Below are positions 20,872 to 28,020 of a DNA stretch of 64,000 bases, piece by piece. The notes below the pieces were generated by a model. The model had not been told where the DNA came from and did no database searches. It was given only the letters and a program-made list of their open reading frames with translations. The translations under genes were made by a program, and so were the position numbers. The first letter of the stretch is position 1. Every line of letters starts with the position of its first letter. Origin of the DNA: an uncultured delta proteobacterium (GTDB lineage Bacteria > Desulfobacterota > Syntrophia > Syntrophales > Smithellaceae); contig CAIVQG010000057.1 of the NCBI GenBank assembly GCA_903907985.1, positions 1 to 64,000 of the forward strand, read 5' to 3'.

Positions 20872-21060
20872 CCCCGCTTATGCCATGTTAATCACTTTTT
20901 TGAACCTTTTTATAAAGTGGGTGCCTAGTGTTGTATTGCTTCAGGCTTTCTGCCTCCCGAACGCCGGAAACGAGGCTGACCTGCACACCGCAAACAAGGA
21001 AAGACCCCAGGTTCAAAGTGTTGGCTCAAAAACAGATGTCAATCACGCACATCGCAGGGG
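20872..21060 (-). ncRNA. ssrS: 6S RNA
   Basis: A minus-strand RNA of about 189 nt is inferred directly downstream of zapA, the standard proteobacterial place for ssrS. The ends can pair: CCCCTGCGATGT at the 5' side faces ACATGGCATAAGCGGGG at the 3' side, as in the 6S closing stem. The 3' half carries an AAGGTTCAA segment like E. coli 6S. 6S RNA mimics an open promoter and sequesters the vegetative RNA polymerase in stationary phase. The ends are set by the closing stem. A covariance-model search would settle the call. Confidence 0.82.
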
Positions 21061-21074
21061 TGAAAAAACTATAA

Positions 21075-21353
21075 CTAACTTGCGTTTTCAATCAGTTGAA
21101 TCAATTTTTCGGATCTGCTTTCTAATTGATCGCAGAGTTCCTTATTAACTCCCCTTAATTTCAATAAATCTTCTGCAACATTTAAAGCTGCCAGGATAGC
21201 AACATCTAAGGCCTTAAGGTTATTTGCAGATTTCAATACATCTGCCGTTTTTTCATTTACCAATTGGACGACCTTGGCCACACGTTCATCATCTGCATCA
21301 CTTAAAACCGAAAGCTCCTGCCCTAAGATATTAATGTTATAATTTTTTTTCAA
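21075..21353 (-). CDS. zapA: cell division protein ZapA
   Basis: This 92-residue protein has the ZapA pattern: a short N-terminal strand region (NINILGQELSVLSDADDERV) followed by a long helix (KALDVAILAALNVAEDLLKL) and a coil. ZapA bundles FtsZ filaments at midcell. It lies 18 bases after the ZapB-like coiled-coil gene and immediately before 6S RNA, the canonical zapA-ssrS order, which supports both calls. Confidence 0.92.
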   Translation of the reverse strand: MKKNYNINILGQELSVLSDADDERVAKVVQLVNEKTADVLKSANNLKALDVAILAALNVAEDLLKLRGVNKELCDQLESRSEKLIQLIENAS

Positions 21354-21371
21354 AACACACGCCCTGGAAGC

Positions 21372-21602
21372 TTATTTTGCCAACTCTATATCCGCAAGTA
21401 AATCAAGCAATGAATCTACCCTCGCGCGTACGCTGTCCCTTTCCCCATCTAATGCCTTTAGTTTACTACTTAAAACTTCTATCTCCGATTCTTTATTTTT
21501 TAGTGTTTCCTCTAATACTGAAATCTGCTTTTTCAAAAATACCTGTTCGCTAACTATTCCTTTTATCTTGTCTTCCAGCTCTTTAAAATTGCCCAATTCC
21601 AC
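21372..21602 (-). CDS. ZapB-like coiled-coil protein
   Basis: This short, almost wholly helical protein has heptad-like Leu/Ile spacing (residues about 5-70). The open frame reaches 21656, but GTG at 21602 follows an AAGGAAGG site and gives 76 residues, close to ZapB/DUF904 size, so it is preferred. The longer form would add a hydrophobic N-terminus unlike the family. Its position directly before zapA suggests a divisome role. The call rests on context and coiled-coil character, not on a catalytic motif. Confidence 0.7.
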   Translation of the reverse strand: MELGNFKELEDKIKGIVSEQVFLKKQISVLEETLKNKESEIEVLSSKLKALDGERDSVRARVDSLLDLLADIELAK

Positions 21603-21710
21603 TTTAATACTTGTCCTTCCTTTAATGCTGTAATAAATACAAAAACTAAGAAACAATTCTTGTAAACGTATATAATCTATTTTTATTTATGCCAACTCAT
21701 CCTTTTAAAG

Positions 21711-22700
21711 TCAAGGTATTATTTCAGGAGGGGTAACTGCCAAAGAAAGGAAATATTTGTCTAGTTCATTGAGCATGCTTTCCCGGTCCGGCAGGGTGGA
21801 AACGAGGTTACGAAACCGGCTTGATCCTTCCAGTCCTTTTGTATACCAAAGCAGGTGTTTACGAAAATTTCTGGTCGCAGACCGGGAACCACAAATCTCA
21901 GCTTCCAATGACCAGTGTTTTTTAATTATTTCATATCTTTGCTCTAAACCGGGTTTGCAATCCTCCCGCCGACCAGCCAGCAATTGATTAATACCTGTAA
22001 ATATCCATGGATTACCCAGCACACCCCTGCCCACCATTACCGCATCGCAAGATGTTTGCGCAATCATTCTAACAGCATCCTGCGGATGCCAGATATCGCC
22101 GTTACCAAACACCGGAATATGCACGGCTTCCTTGACTGCCGCAATAACCTTCCAGTCCGCCATCCCGCTGTACCCCTGGTCGGCAGTCCGGCCATGAACC
22201 GTGACAGCATCTGCTCCCGAATCTTCAGCAATACGGGCAATCTCCACGGCATTTATGGAGCTGCGATTCCAACCGGAACGGATTTTTACGGTAACAGGAA
22301 CGGCAACTGCTTTTTTAACACTGGCAACGATACGGGCAATAAGGCCTGGATCTTTCATCAGAATCGCCCCTGCTCCGGACTTGATGACTTTTTTCACCGG
22401 GCAACCCATATTGATATCGATCAAGTCGGCACCCCGTTCGGCAGCGATAAGAGCTGCTTTGGCCAATAATTGCGGCTCGGCACCGAAAATCTGCATCCCC
22501 AGAGGTTTATCTTCGGCACAAGTTTGCAGGTATTCGTATGTTTTATCTGCCTTCCGGATGAGGCCATTGCTACTTACCATTTCCGTATAGGCCAGTGCAC
22601 AGCCAAAAGATCGCGCCATTAACCGGAAAGGCAAATTGGAAATACCCGCAAGCGGGGCTAAAAACGCTTTGCCCCGCAATGAATTAATTATATCAACCAC
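21711..22700 (-). CDS. dusB: tRNA-dihydrouridine synthase
   Basis: This 329-residue FMN enzyme reduces uridines in the tRNA D-loop. The TIM-barrel motifs are clear: APLAGISNLPFRLMAR at the N-terminus, the catalytic Cys in NMGCPVKKVIKSGAG, VTVKIRSGW, VHGRTADQGYSG, and FMN-phosphate motifs GNGDI and MVGRGVLGNPW. Length and order fit DusB/Nif3-type bacterial Dus proteins. The start is GTG. The GlmU-like gene lies 18 bases upstream on the same strand. Confidence 0.94.
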   Translation of the reverse strand: MVDIINSLRGKAFLAPLAGISNLPFRLMARSFGCALAYTEMVSSNGLIRKADKTYEYLQTCAEDKPLGMQIFGAEPQLLAKAALIAAERGADLIDINMGCPVKKVIKSGAGAILMKDPGLIARIVASVKKAVAVPVTVKIRSGWNRSSINAVEIARIAEDSGADAVTVHGRTADQGYSGMADWKVIAAVKEAVHIPVFGNGDIWHPQDAVRMIAQTSCDAVMVGRGVLGNPWIFTGINQLLAGRREDCKPGLEQRYEIIKKHWSLEAEICGSRSATRNFRKHLLWYTKGLEGSSRFRNLVSTLPDRESMLNELDKYFLSLAVTPPEIIP

Positions 22701-22718
22701 AAATTAAACCAGGTTCTT

Positions 22719-23459
22719 TCAATTATTTTGCAGATGCATACTTGCCCTGCCCAATTCTTCCGGCGTATTAATTCCCATTACTTCGATATAGTCCGGGGCA
22801 ATATGGGAGCGCACGATAAATCCTTCGCGGCAGGCAACTTCGACAATATCCGTCAGATAGTATTCCTGCTGTTTGTTATTATTAGTTATTTTCCCCAACG
22901 CGGCAAAAAGGAATGGTGTATCTACACAATAAATTCCACTGTTAATTTCTCCGATGCTCTTTTCTGCAGTTGAGGCATCGCGCTCCTCAACGATTTTTAA
23001 AATATTACCAGCGGCATCTTTTACAACCCGCCCATAACCCTGAGGATCAGCTGGATATGTTGTCAGGACAGTTATCGGCGCCCCGGAGGCGAGATGATTT
23101 TTAATCAGTCCATCAATTGTGGACACTTTAAGCAAGGGCACATCGCCGCAAAGGATAACCGTCAGGCCGGAATAATCCGCCAGAACGTCTTTGGCCTGTA
23201 AAACAGCATGGCCGGTACCCAATTGCGGGTTTTGTTCAACAAAGATAACCCCGGAGGAGGCAAACTCTTCCCGCACTACCTGAGCTTGGTGACCGACAAT
23301 CACAACAATTTTCTCTGCGCGAGCAGCTCGCGCGGCAGCCAAAGAATAATGCAGCAGGGGTTTTCCTTCCAAAACATGCAGAACTTTGGCCAAATCCGAT
23401 TTCATGCGTGTGCCTTTGCCTGCTGCCAAAATTAATGCACAAAATTTATTTTCTTCCAC
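22719..23459 (-). CDS. GlmU-like N-acetylglucosamine-1-phosphate uridylyltransferase domain (single domain)
   Basis: The sequence is a complete nucleotidyltransferase fold of 246 residues: LILAAGKGTRMKSDLAKVLHVLEGKPL at the N-terminus, QLGTGHAV, LCGDVPLL with the metal-binding Asp, and GEINSGIYC. This matches the GlmU N-terminal half, which makes UDP-GlcNAc from GlcNAc-1-P and UTP. The left-handed beta-helix acetyltransferase half of bifunctional GlmU (about 200 residues) is absent, and the following gene does not supply it. The acetylation step must be done by another protein. A different sugar-1-phosphate substrate is possible. Confidence 0.85.
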   Translation of the reverse strand: MEENKFCALILAAGKGTRMKSDLAKVLHVLEGKPLLHYSLAAARAARAEKIVVIVGHQAQVVREEFASSGVIFVEQNPQLGTGHAVLQAKDVLADYSGLTVILCGDVPLLKVSTIDGLIKNHLASGAPITVLTTYPADPQGYGRVVKDAAGNILKIVEERDASTAEKSIGEINSGIYCVDTPFLFAALGKITNNNKQQEYYLTDIVEVACREGFIVRSHIAPDYIEVMGINTPEELGRASMHLQNN

Positions 23460-23595
23460 TTTTTATCCCGACCTACCTTTCCTGTTTTTTCGTCAATTCC
23501 GGATCTAAGCCGTTGTGAAAAATTACCTGATCAATAAATGCTGGGAACGGCATAAGGACCCGTAACGAAATGGTCTCGCCACCCTTTAGCGGTGG

Positions 23596-24885
23596 TTATT
23601 TCTTAACGGCCTCTAACTGATCCGGGAAAATCACCAGAACCTCTTTTATCGATTTTTGATCAGCATTCTCAATAATAAAATTAATTCCTTCGTAATCAAT
23701 CTTTTCTTTTCTTTGGGGAACTTTTCCTAACCTGTTCATCAGGAAGCCGCCTAAAGTTTCATAATTGCCTGCCGGTAATTTCCTCGGTAAAATTTGATCC
23801 AAGTCATCGACACCCATACGTCCATTGACCAGATATTTACCGGGGGCGATTTTCTTGTATAATTTTTCTCCGGCAGTGTATTCATCATCAATATTGCCGA
23901 TAATTTCCTCTCCAATATCTTCACTGGTTACAATGCCGACGGCCCCTCCATATTCATCAACAACAACAGCCATGTGCTCGCGCTTTTTTTGCATATCCAC
24001 CAGGAGTTCTTTGGCTTTCTTTGTTTCCGGTACAAAGAACACTTTCGTCTGTAAAATGGATTCGATGGTTTCATCTGCCGCAGGCATTGCCAATTCATCC
24101 TTCTTCTTATACAGCGCTTCCAGTAAATCAAAATAATGCAGAATCCCAACTATATTAAATATCTGGCCGGAATAAACAGGTATCCGCAAATATTTTTTAC
24201 TGGCCACAAGCCTGGCGGCATCCGCAATTTTAGTCGTAATCGGCAACGCCGTCATCGCGGATAGGGGAATCATTATTTTATCCGCCGTAATTTCCGAAAA
24301 ATCAAATACCCGGCTGACCATTTCCCTTTCTGTTTTTAAGATATCGCTGCCGAGAGTCTTTTCTCCCAGAATAAACTTCAATCCCTCCTTTGTAATGTAC
24401 GAAGGATTATTTGTTTTTTGACCAGTCGAAAATCTTACCGTCCCTTTGGATACGGCGGCAATAACATAGGCGGCAGGATAAAAGATCACTGAGGATATGC
24501 GGATAAATAAGGCCAATTTCATGGCCATTGTTTCTGCATAGTGTTGAAAAATGCTGCGGGCAATAATCATGACCAACAGGGTCGGTATGATGATGAGAAG
24601 GGAGATTTGTTCGCCATACAGAGGTCCGAAGAAAGACAGGAAAAGGCCGGTGGCCAGAGTAGTGCTGGTAACAATGGCCAGATTGGTGCCGATGATCGTT
24701 GTAGAGATAAACCACTCCGGCTTTTCCATCAGCTTCAGGGTATGTCTGGCGGAGGTGGAGCCGCGACGGGCAAAGAATCGAATCTTGTTGATATCAGAAG
24801 AAATCAAAGCTATTTCGCCTCCGGAATAAAGAGCTTCCAAAATGAGGCAAATAAAAATGATGGTTATAATTAAATAGATACTCAT
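23596..24885 (-). CDS. CNNM/CorC-family membrane protein with CBS domains (second copy)
   Basis: This 429-residue protein has an N-terminal DUF21 (CNNM) membrane domain with about four helices, a CBS pair (about 205-330, including VVDEYGGAVGIVTSEDIGEEIIG) and a C-terminal CorC/HlyC domain. The family is linked to magnesium/cobalt efflux or homeostasis. The start overlaps the stop of the preceding paralogue by 4 bases (ATGA), so the two are translationally coupled and may form a heteromer. Which ion it serves is unknown. Confidence 0.92.
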   Translation of the reverse strand: MSIYLIITIIFICLILEALYSGGEIALISSDINKIRFFARRGSTSARHTLKLMEKPEWFISTTIIGTNLAIVTSTTLATGLFLSFFGPLYGEQISLLIIIPTLLVMIIARSIFQHYAETMAMKLALFIRISSVIFYPAAYVIAAVSKGTVRFSTGQKTNNPSYITKEGLKFILGEKTLGSDILKTEREMVSRVFDFSEITADKIMIPLSAMTALPITTKIADAARLVASKKYLRIPVYSGQIFNIVGILHYFDLLEALYKKKDELAMPAADETIESILQTKVFFVPETKKAKELLVDMQKKREHMAVVVDEYGGAVGIVTSEDIGEEIIGNIDDEYTAGEKLYKKIAPGKYLVNGRMGVDDLDQILPRKLPAGNYETLGGFLMNRLGKVPQRKEKIDYEGINFIIENADQKSIKEVLVIFPDQLEAVKK

Positions 24886-26147
24886 ACGTCTTTAATTTGC
24901 TCCAAAGTCCGCTCTACCCTTATTTTCAATATCCTTGCCCTGCCCACATTCTCTATCCGAAACGTAAAACCGTTATTGCTGTATTCTTCACCTTTAGCCG
25001 GCAGATTGCCAAACAAATGCAAAACAAACCCGCCAATGGTATCGAATTCATCTTCCGGTAATTGCGCCTGCATTATAGTATTGAACTGCTCCAGCGGCAA
25101 TTTACCGGGCACAATGATGGTATTTTCACCTATTCTTTCGCAACCGTTTTGAAGATTATGGAAATCAGTCAGTTCCTCTTCAAACAAATGTTCCAGAATA
25201 TCTTCCAGTGTAACCAAACCGGACACACCGCCATATTCATCGACAATAACGGCAATTTGCATGCGGTTTTCCCGGAAATCATGTAGAAGCCCGTTGATGG
25301 TTTTCCCTTCTGGAATGAAATACGGTTTCTTCAGTAGCTTTTCTAAGTTATCGGGCTTCTTCTCTTGTAAGGTGGCATTGAGCAAGTCGCGGGCATAAAG
25401 AATTCCGGTTATGTCATCACGATCACCGGCATAAAAAGGCACCCGTTCGTGCCGGGCCTGGACTATTTCGGCGGCGACTTCTTCCATCGTCATGGTCACG
25501 GGAAGGCAAAACATATCCACCCGGGGCACCATAATATCGGTTACGGGCTTATCTCCCAGTTCAAAAATTCTGTTGATCAGCTCTTTTTGCGATTCTTCCA
25601 CAACACCTTCGCGGCTTCCTGCATCTATGAGTGTTTTAAACTCATCTTCCATTACCGGATCAGCCTTTCGGGATTCACCATTACTGTAACGGTTGAGGGC
25701 AAAGTCAGATATTTTTTCCAGACCCACGACGAAGGGATATTCCAGACGGGAGAAAACAGTCAGCAGAGGAGAAACAGCGGAAGATATTTGCAGGGGATAG
25801 GTCACGCCAAACGTTTTGGGCACAGATTCGCCGGCAATAAGGAGTACTATACTGGTAAAAATAATGGCCAGCCATTGACCATTGACTCCAAAAAGGCTGA
25901 TAAAAAAAGATGCCGCCAAAACAGATATACTAATATTAACAGCTTCATTACCGACGACAATGGTAATCAAAAGACGGCGCCGGTTTTCCAATAATTCACC
26001 GACAAAACGCAAAAAAGGGTAACGGTCCAACTTCATCTTGTGGAGATGCAAATCGGTCAGGGAAAACAAAGCAGCTTCCGCAGAAGCGAAAAAACCGGAG
26101 AGTAAAAAGAGTATGGAAATTACGGTTAGTTGTAGTGATATATCCAA
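24882..26147 (-). CDS. CNNM/CorC-family membrane protein with CBS domains (first copy)
   Basis: This 421-residue protein has the same order as its neighbour: DUF21 membrane domain (residues 1-185), CBS pair (VVDEYGGVSGLVTLEDILEHL near 300-320) and C-terminal CorC/HlyC domain ending in a basic helix. It is the promoter-proximal gene of the pair. Divergently, the IS element and purD lie to the right. Tandem CorC pairs like this are common in deltaproteobacteria. The transported ion cannot be assigned from sequence. Confidence 0.92.
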   Translation of the reverse strand: MDISLQLTVISILFLLSGFFASAEAALFSLTDLHLHKMKLDRYPFLRFVGELLENRRRLLITIVVGNEAVNISISVLAASFFISLFGVNGQWLAIIFTSIVLLIAGESVPKTFGVTYPLQISSAVSPLLTVFSRLEYPFVVGLEKISDFALNRYSNGESRKADPVMEDEFKTLIDAGSREGVVEESQKELINRIFELGDKPVTDIMVPRVDMFCLPVTMTMEEVAAEIVQARHERVPFYAGDRDDITGILYARDLLNATLQEKKPDNLEKLLKKPYFIPEGKTINGLLHDFRENRMQIAVIVDEYGGVSGLVTLEDILEHLFEEELTDFHNLQNGCERIGENTIIVPGKLPLEQFNTIMQAQLPEDEFDTIGGFVLHLFGNLPAKGEEYSNNGFTFRIENVGRARILKIRVERTLEQIKDV

Positions 26148-26280
26148 AGCACCAACAATCCTAGTTTATTTATTAATCGTAATCTAACAGATTGCTGCGA
26201 AAAAAGACAAATACTTTATATGCTGCTATTAATTGACTTGGAATGACTTTTCCGTTATTTACGATAAAGCTCGGATAAAG

Positions 26281-26301
26281 CCCACGATCTTAAGTCGTGG
26301 G
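26281..26301 (+). repeat. left-end subterminal hairpin of the IS element
   Basis: CCCACGA pairs with TCGTGGG around a short loop. It is immediately preceded by AAAG, the left guide tetranucleotide of IS608-type elements. TnpA would bind this hairpin in single-stranded form. Confidence 0.9.
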
Positions 26302-26324
26302 ATGAATCCGTGATAAATAAGTAG

Positions 26325-26353
26325 TTGACAACAAGCTATTATTATGCTATAAT
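26325..26353 (+). promoter_or_regulatory. consensus sigma-70 promoter for tnpA
   Basis: TTGACA (26325-26330) and TATAAT (26348-26353) are both perfect and 17 bases apart. The expected start point falls at or within a base or two of the tnpA ATG at 26360, and no ribosome site lies before it, so the transcript would be leaderless or nearly so. Confidence 0.85.
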
Positions 26354-26359
26354 CAAATC

Positions 26360-26761
26360 ATGGGACCAAACAGATGGCGGACAAGCAGAACTGCGGTTTT
26401 TAATATTGGGTATCACCTAATTTGGTGTCCAAAGTACCGGAGAAAGGTATTAACCGGCGAAGTGGAATCCAGACTTAGGACTCTGATCAAAGAGAAGGCC
26501 GCAGATATGAACATCGCCGTAGAAAACATGGAAATCCTGCCAGATCATGTGCATCTGTTTGTAAAATCAGATCCATCTTTTGCTCCGCAGGAGATCGTGC
26601 AGCAGATCAAGGGTTATTCGGCAAGGATACTCCGTAACGAATTCCCCTTTCTTGTGTCTAAGCTGCCGTCGCTATGGACAAGGTCATATTATTGCGAGTC
26701 TGTGGGGCATATTTCTGAAAAAACGATTAAACGGTACATAGAGGACCAGAAGAACAAATGA
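26360..26761 (+). CDS. tnpA: IS200/IS605 transposase TnpA (Y1 HUH family)
   Basis: This 133-residue single-strand DNA transposase has the HUH metal-binding motif in PDHVHLFV (near residue 66) and the catalytic tyrosine in IKRYIEDQ near the C-terminus, spaced as in IS608 TnpA. The N-terminal strand YHLIWCPKYRRKVL is typical. All key residues are present, so it is probably active. It overlaps tnpB by 4 bases (ATGA). No ribosome site precedes the ATG. IS608 itself has divergent genes, while here they are co-directional. Confidence 0.95.
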   Translation: MGPNRWRTSRTAVFNIGYHLIWCPKYRRKVLTGEVESRLRTLIKEKAADMNIAVENMEILPDHVHLFVKSDPSFAPQEIVQQIKGYSARILRNEFPFLVSKLPSLWTRSYYCESVGHISEKTIKRYIEDQKNK

Positions 26762-27945
26762 AACTGATCCACAAAGCATACAGGTTCAGGCTGAAAGTGA
26801 CGCCCGAGCAGGAGGCGTTGATGGCACAATATGTCGGCGTTTGCCGGTTAATCTGGAACCTGTGCCTTGAGCAGCGGATGTTGATCTATAACTCCAGCAA
26901 AAAATCAACATGGGGAGACCAGCAGGATGTTGAGATCACCCAGCTCAGGAAGGAGTACGATTTTATCCGCCAGGCTCCGTCGCAAGTACTACAGTCGGTG
27001 ACAGACAACCTCGACAAGGCGTACAAAGGCTTTTTTAAGGGCAATACGGACTTCCCGATCTACAAGAAAAAGAACAAGTCGCGGAAATCGTTCCGCTACC
27101 CGCAGGGTTTCAAGATCGATAACCGAAGAATATTTTTGCCCAAACTTGGTTGGATGGGATTCTTTAAAAGCCAACCGATAGTCGGCAAAATGTGCCATGT
27201 AACTGTGTCAAAGCACGGCAATTATTGGTACGCTTCGATTTGTTGCGAGGTTTTGATAGAAGACCAGCCATGCGCCGATACTTCTATCGGTGGCGATATG
27301 GGTGTCGAGAAACTGTGCGCCCTTTCAGACGGCACGATCATCGAGAACCCCTGTAGCCTAAAACGCAGCATGAAGAGGCTTGCCAATATGCAACGCCAGC
27401 TTTCCCGAAAGATGAAGGGCGGCATGAATTATATCAAACTCAAGATCAAAATTGCCATTTTGCATGCGCGAATCGCCGATATCCGAGGGGATAACATCAA
27501 CAAGTCGACGACCATCATAGCCAATAGCCACGTCATGGTCGTACTTGAGGATCTAAAGATCAAGGCAATGTCAAAGTCTGCAAAAGGCACGGTTGACCAG
27601 CCCGGCAAGAAGGTAAAGCAAAAATCCGGGCTGAACCGAGGTATCCTTGACGCGGGGTGGGGCGAATTTCGCCGGCAGACAGGATATAAACTGGATTGGC
27701 GGAACGGTATCCTTGTCCTCGTCGACCCGAAGAACACTTCACGGAAGTGTTCCGCCTGCGGCCACACTGCAAAAGAGAACCGACTAACTCAGGCGAGCTT
27801 CGTCTGTGTAAAGTGCGGGTACAAGAGCGACGCCGACGTGAACGCGGCGGTAAATATCCAAAGGGCAGGGCATGCCCGGCTGGCCTGTGAATCGAGTGGT
27901 GCAGTAATACCGCCGGAAGCAGGAACCCTGGAGTTAGCAGCCTAG
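26758..27945 (+). CDS. tnpB: TnpB RNA-guided endonuclease (IS605 OrfB)
   Basis: This 395-residue protein has an N-terminal helix-turn-helix region (YRFRLKVTPEQEALMAQYVG), the split RuvC nuclease residues (Asp in GGDMGVEKLCAL, Glu in VVLEDLKIKAM, Asp in the DADVNAA motif) and a CxxC...CxxC zinc finger (CSACGH...CVKCGY). All three catalytic acids are intact. TnpB proteins cut DNA next to the element's target motif, guided by an RNA from the right end, and help keep the element in place. Here the target-adjacent motif would be TTAC. Confidence 0.95.
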   Translation: MKLIHKAYRFRLKVTPEQEALMAQYVGVCRLIWNLCLEQRMLIYNSSKKSTWGDQQDVEITQLRKEYDFIRQAPSQVLQSVTDNLDKAYKGFFKGNTDFPIYKKKNKSRKSFRYPQGFKIDNRRIFLPKLGWMGFFKSQPIVGKMCHVTVSKHGNYWYASICCEVLIEDQPCADTSIGGDMGVEKLCALSDGTIIENPCSLKRSMKRLANMQRQLSRKMKGGMNYIKLKIKIAILHARIADIRGDNINKSTTIIANSHVMVVLEDLKIKAMSKSAKGTVDQPGKKVKQKSGLNRGILDAGWGEFRRQTGYKLDWRNGILVLVDPKNTSRKCSACGHTAKENRLTQASFVCVKCGYKSDADVNAAVNIQRAGHARLACESSGAVIPPEAGTLELAA

Positions 27946-27992
27946 CTGCTGGTTTTGGAATCCCACGATCTTTAGTCGTGGGAGGATGTCAA
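27850..27992 (+). ncRNA. candidate omega (right-end) RNA of tnpB
   Basis: In IS200/IS605 elements the guide RNA scaffold overlaps the 3' end of tnpB and the right end, and its guide is the flanking DNA just past the element. The interval spans the tnpB 3' end to the terminal TCAA, so the guide would start at 27993 in the purD leader. The 5' boundary is a guess. Existence is inferred from the family, not read from the sequence. Confidence 0.45.
27962..27982 (+). repeat. right-end subterminal hairpin of the IS element
   Basis: CCCACGA/TCGTGGG stem matching the left hairpin with one loop difference. It is preceded by GAAT, the right guide tetranucleotide, and followed six bases later by TCAA, the right cleavage site. 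Confidence 0.9.
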
Positions 27993-28020
27993 TCCCGCAG
28001 AATAATTTTGGAGATTGAAA

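Larger units (their letters stand above)
26263..27992 (+). mobile_element. IS200/IS605-family insertion sequence, IS608-type ends
   Basis: This 1730-base element carries tnpA and tnpB. Both ends hold the same hairpin (26281-26301 and 27962-27982, stem CCCACGA/TCGTGGG). Left of it are TTAC (26259-26262, just outside the element) and AAAG right before the hairpin; at the right end are GAAT right before the hairpin and a terminal TCAA (27989-27992). These four tetranucleotides equal the cleavage and guide sequences known for IS608, which transposes as single-stranded DNA next to TTAC without target duplication. Both genes look intact. The element lies between the CorC gene and purD. Confidence 0.92.

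Noticed and set aside
23570-23597. Short CCACC/GGTGG hairpin as terminator of the CorC pair
   Set aside because: It overlaps the stop codon, has a 5-base stem and no T-run on the relevant strand.
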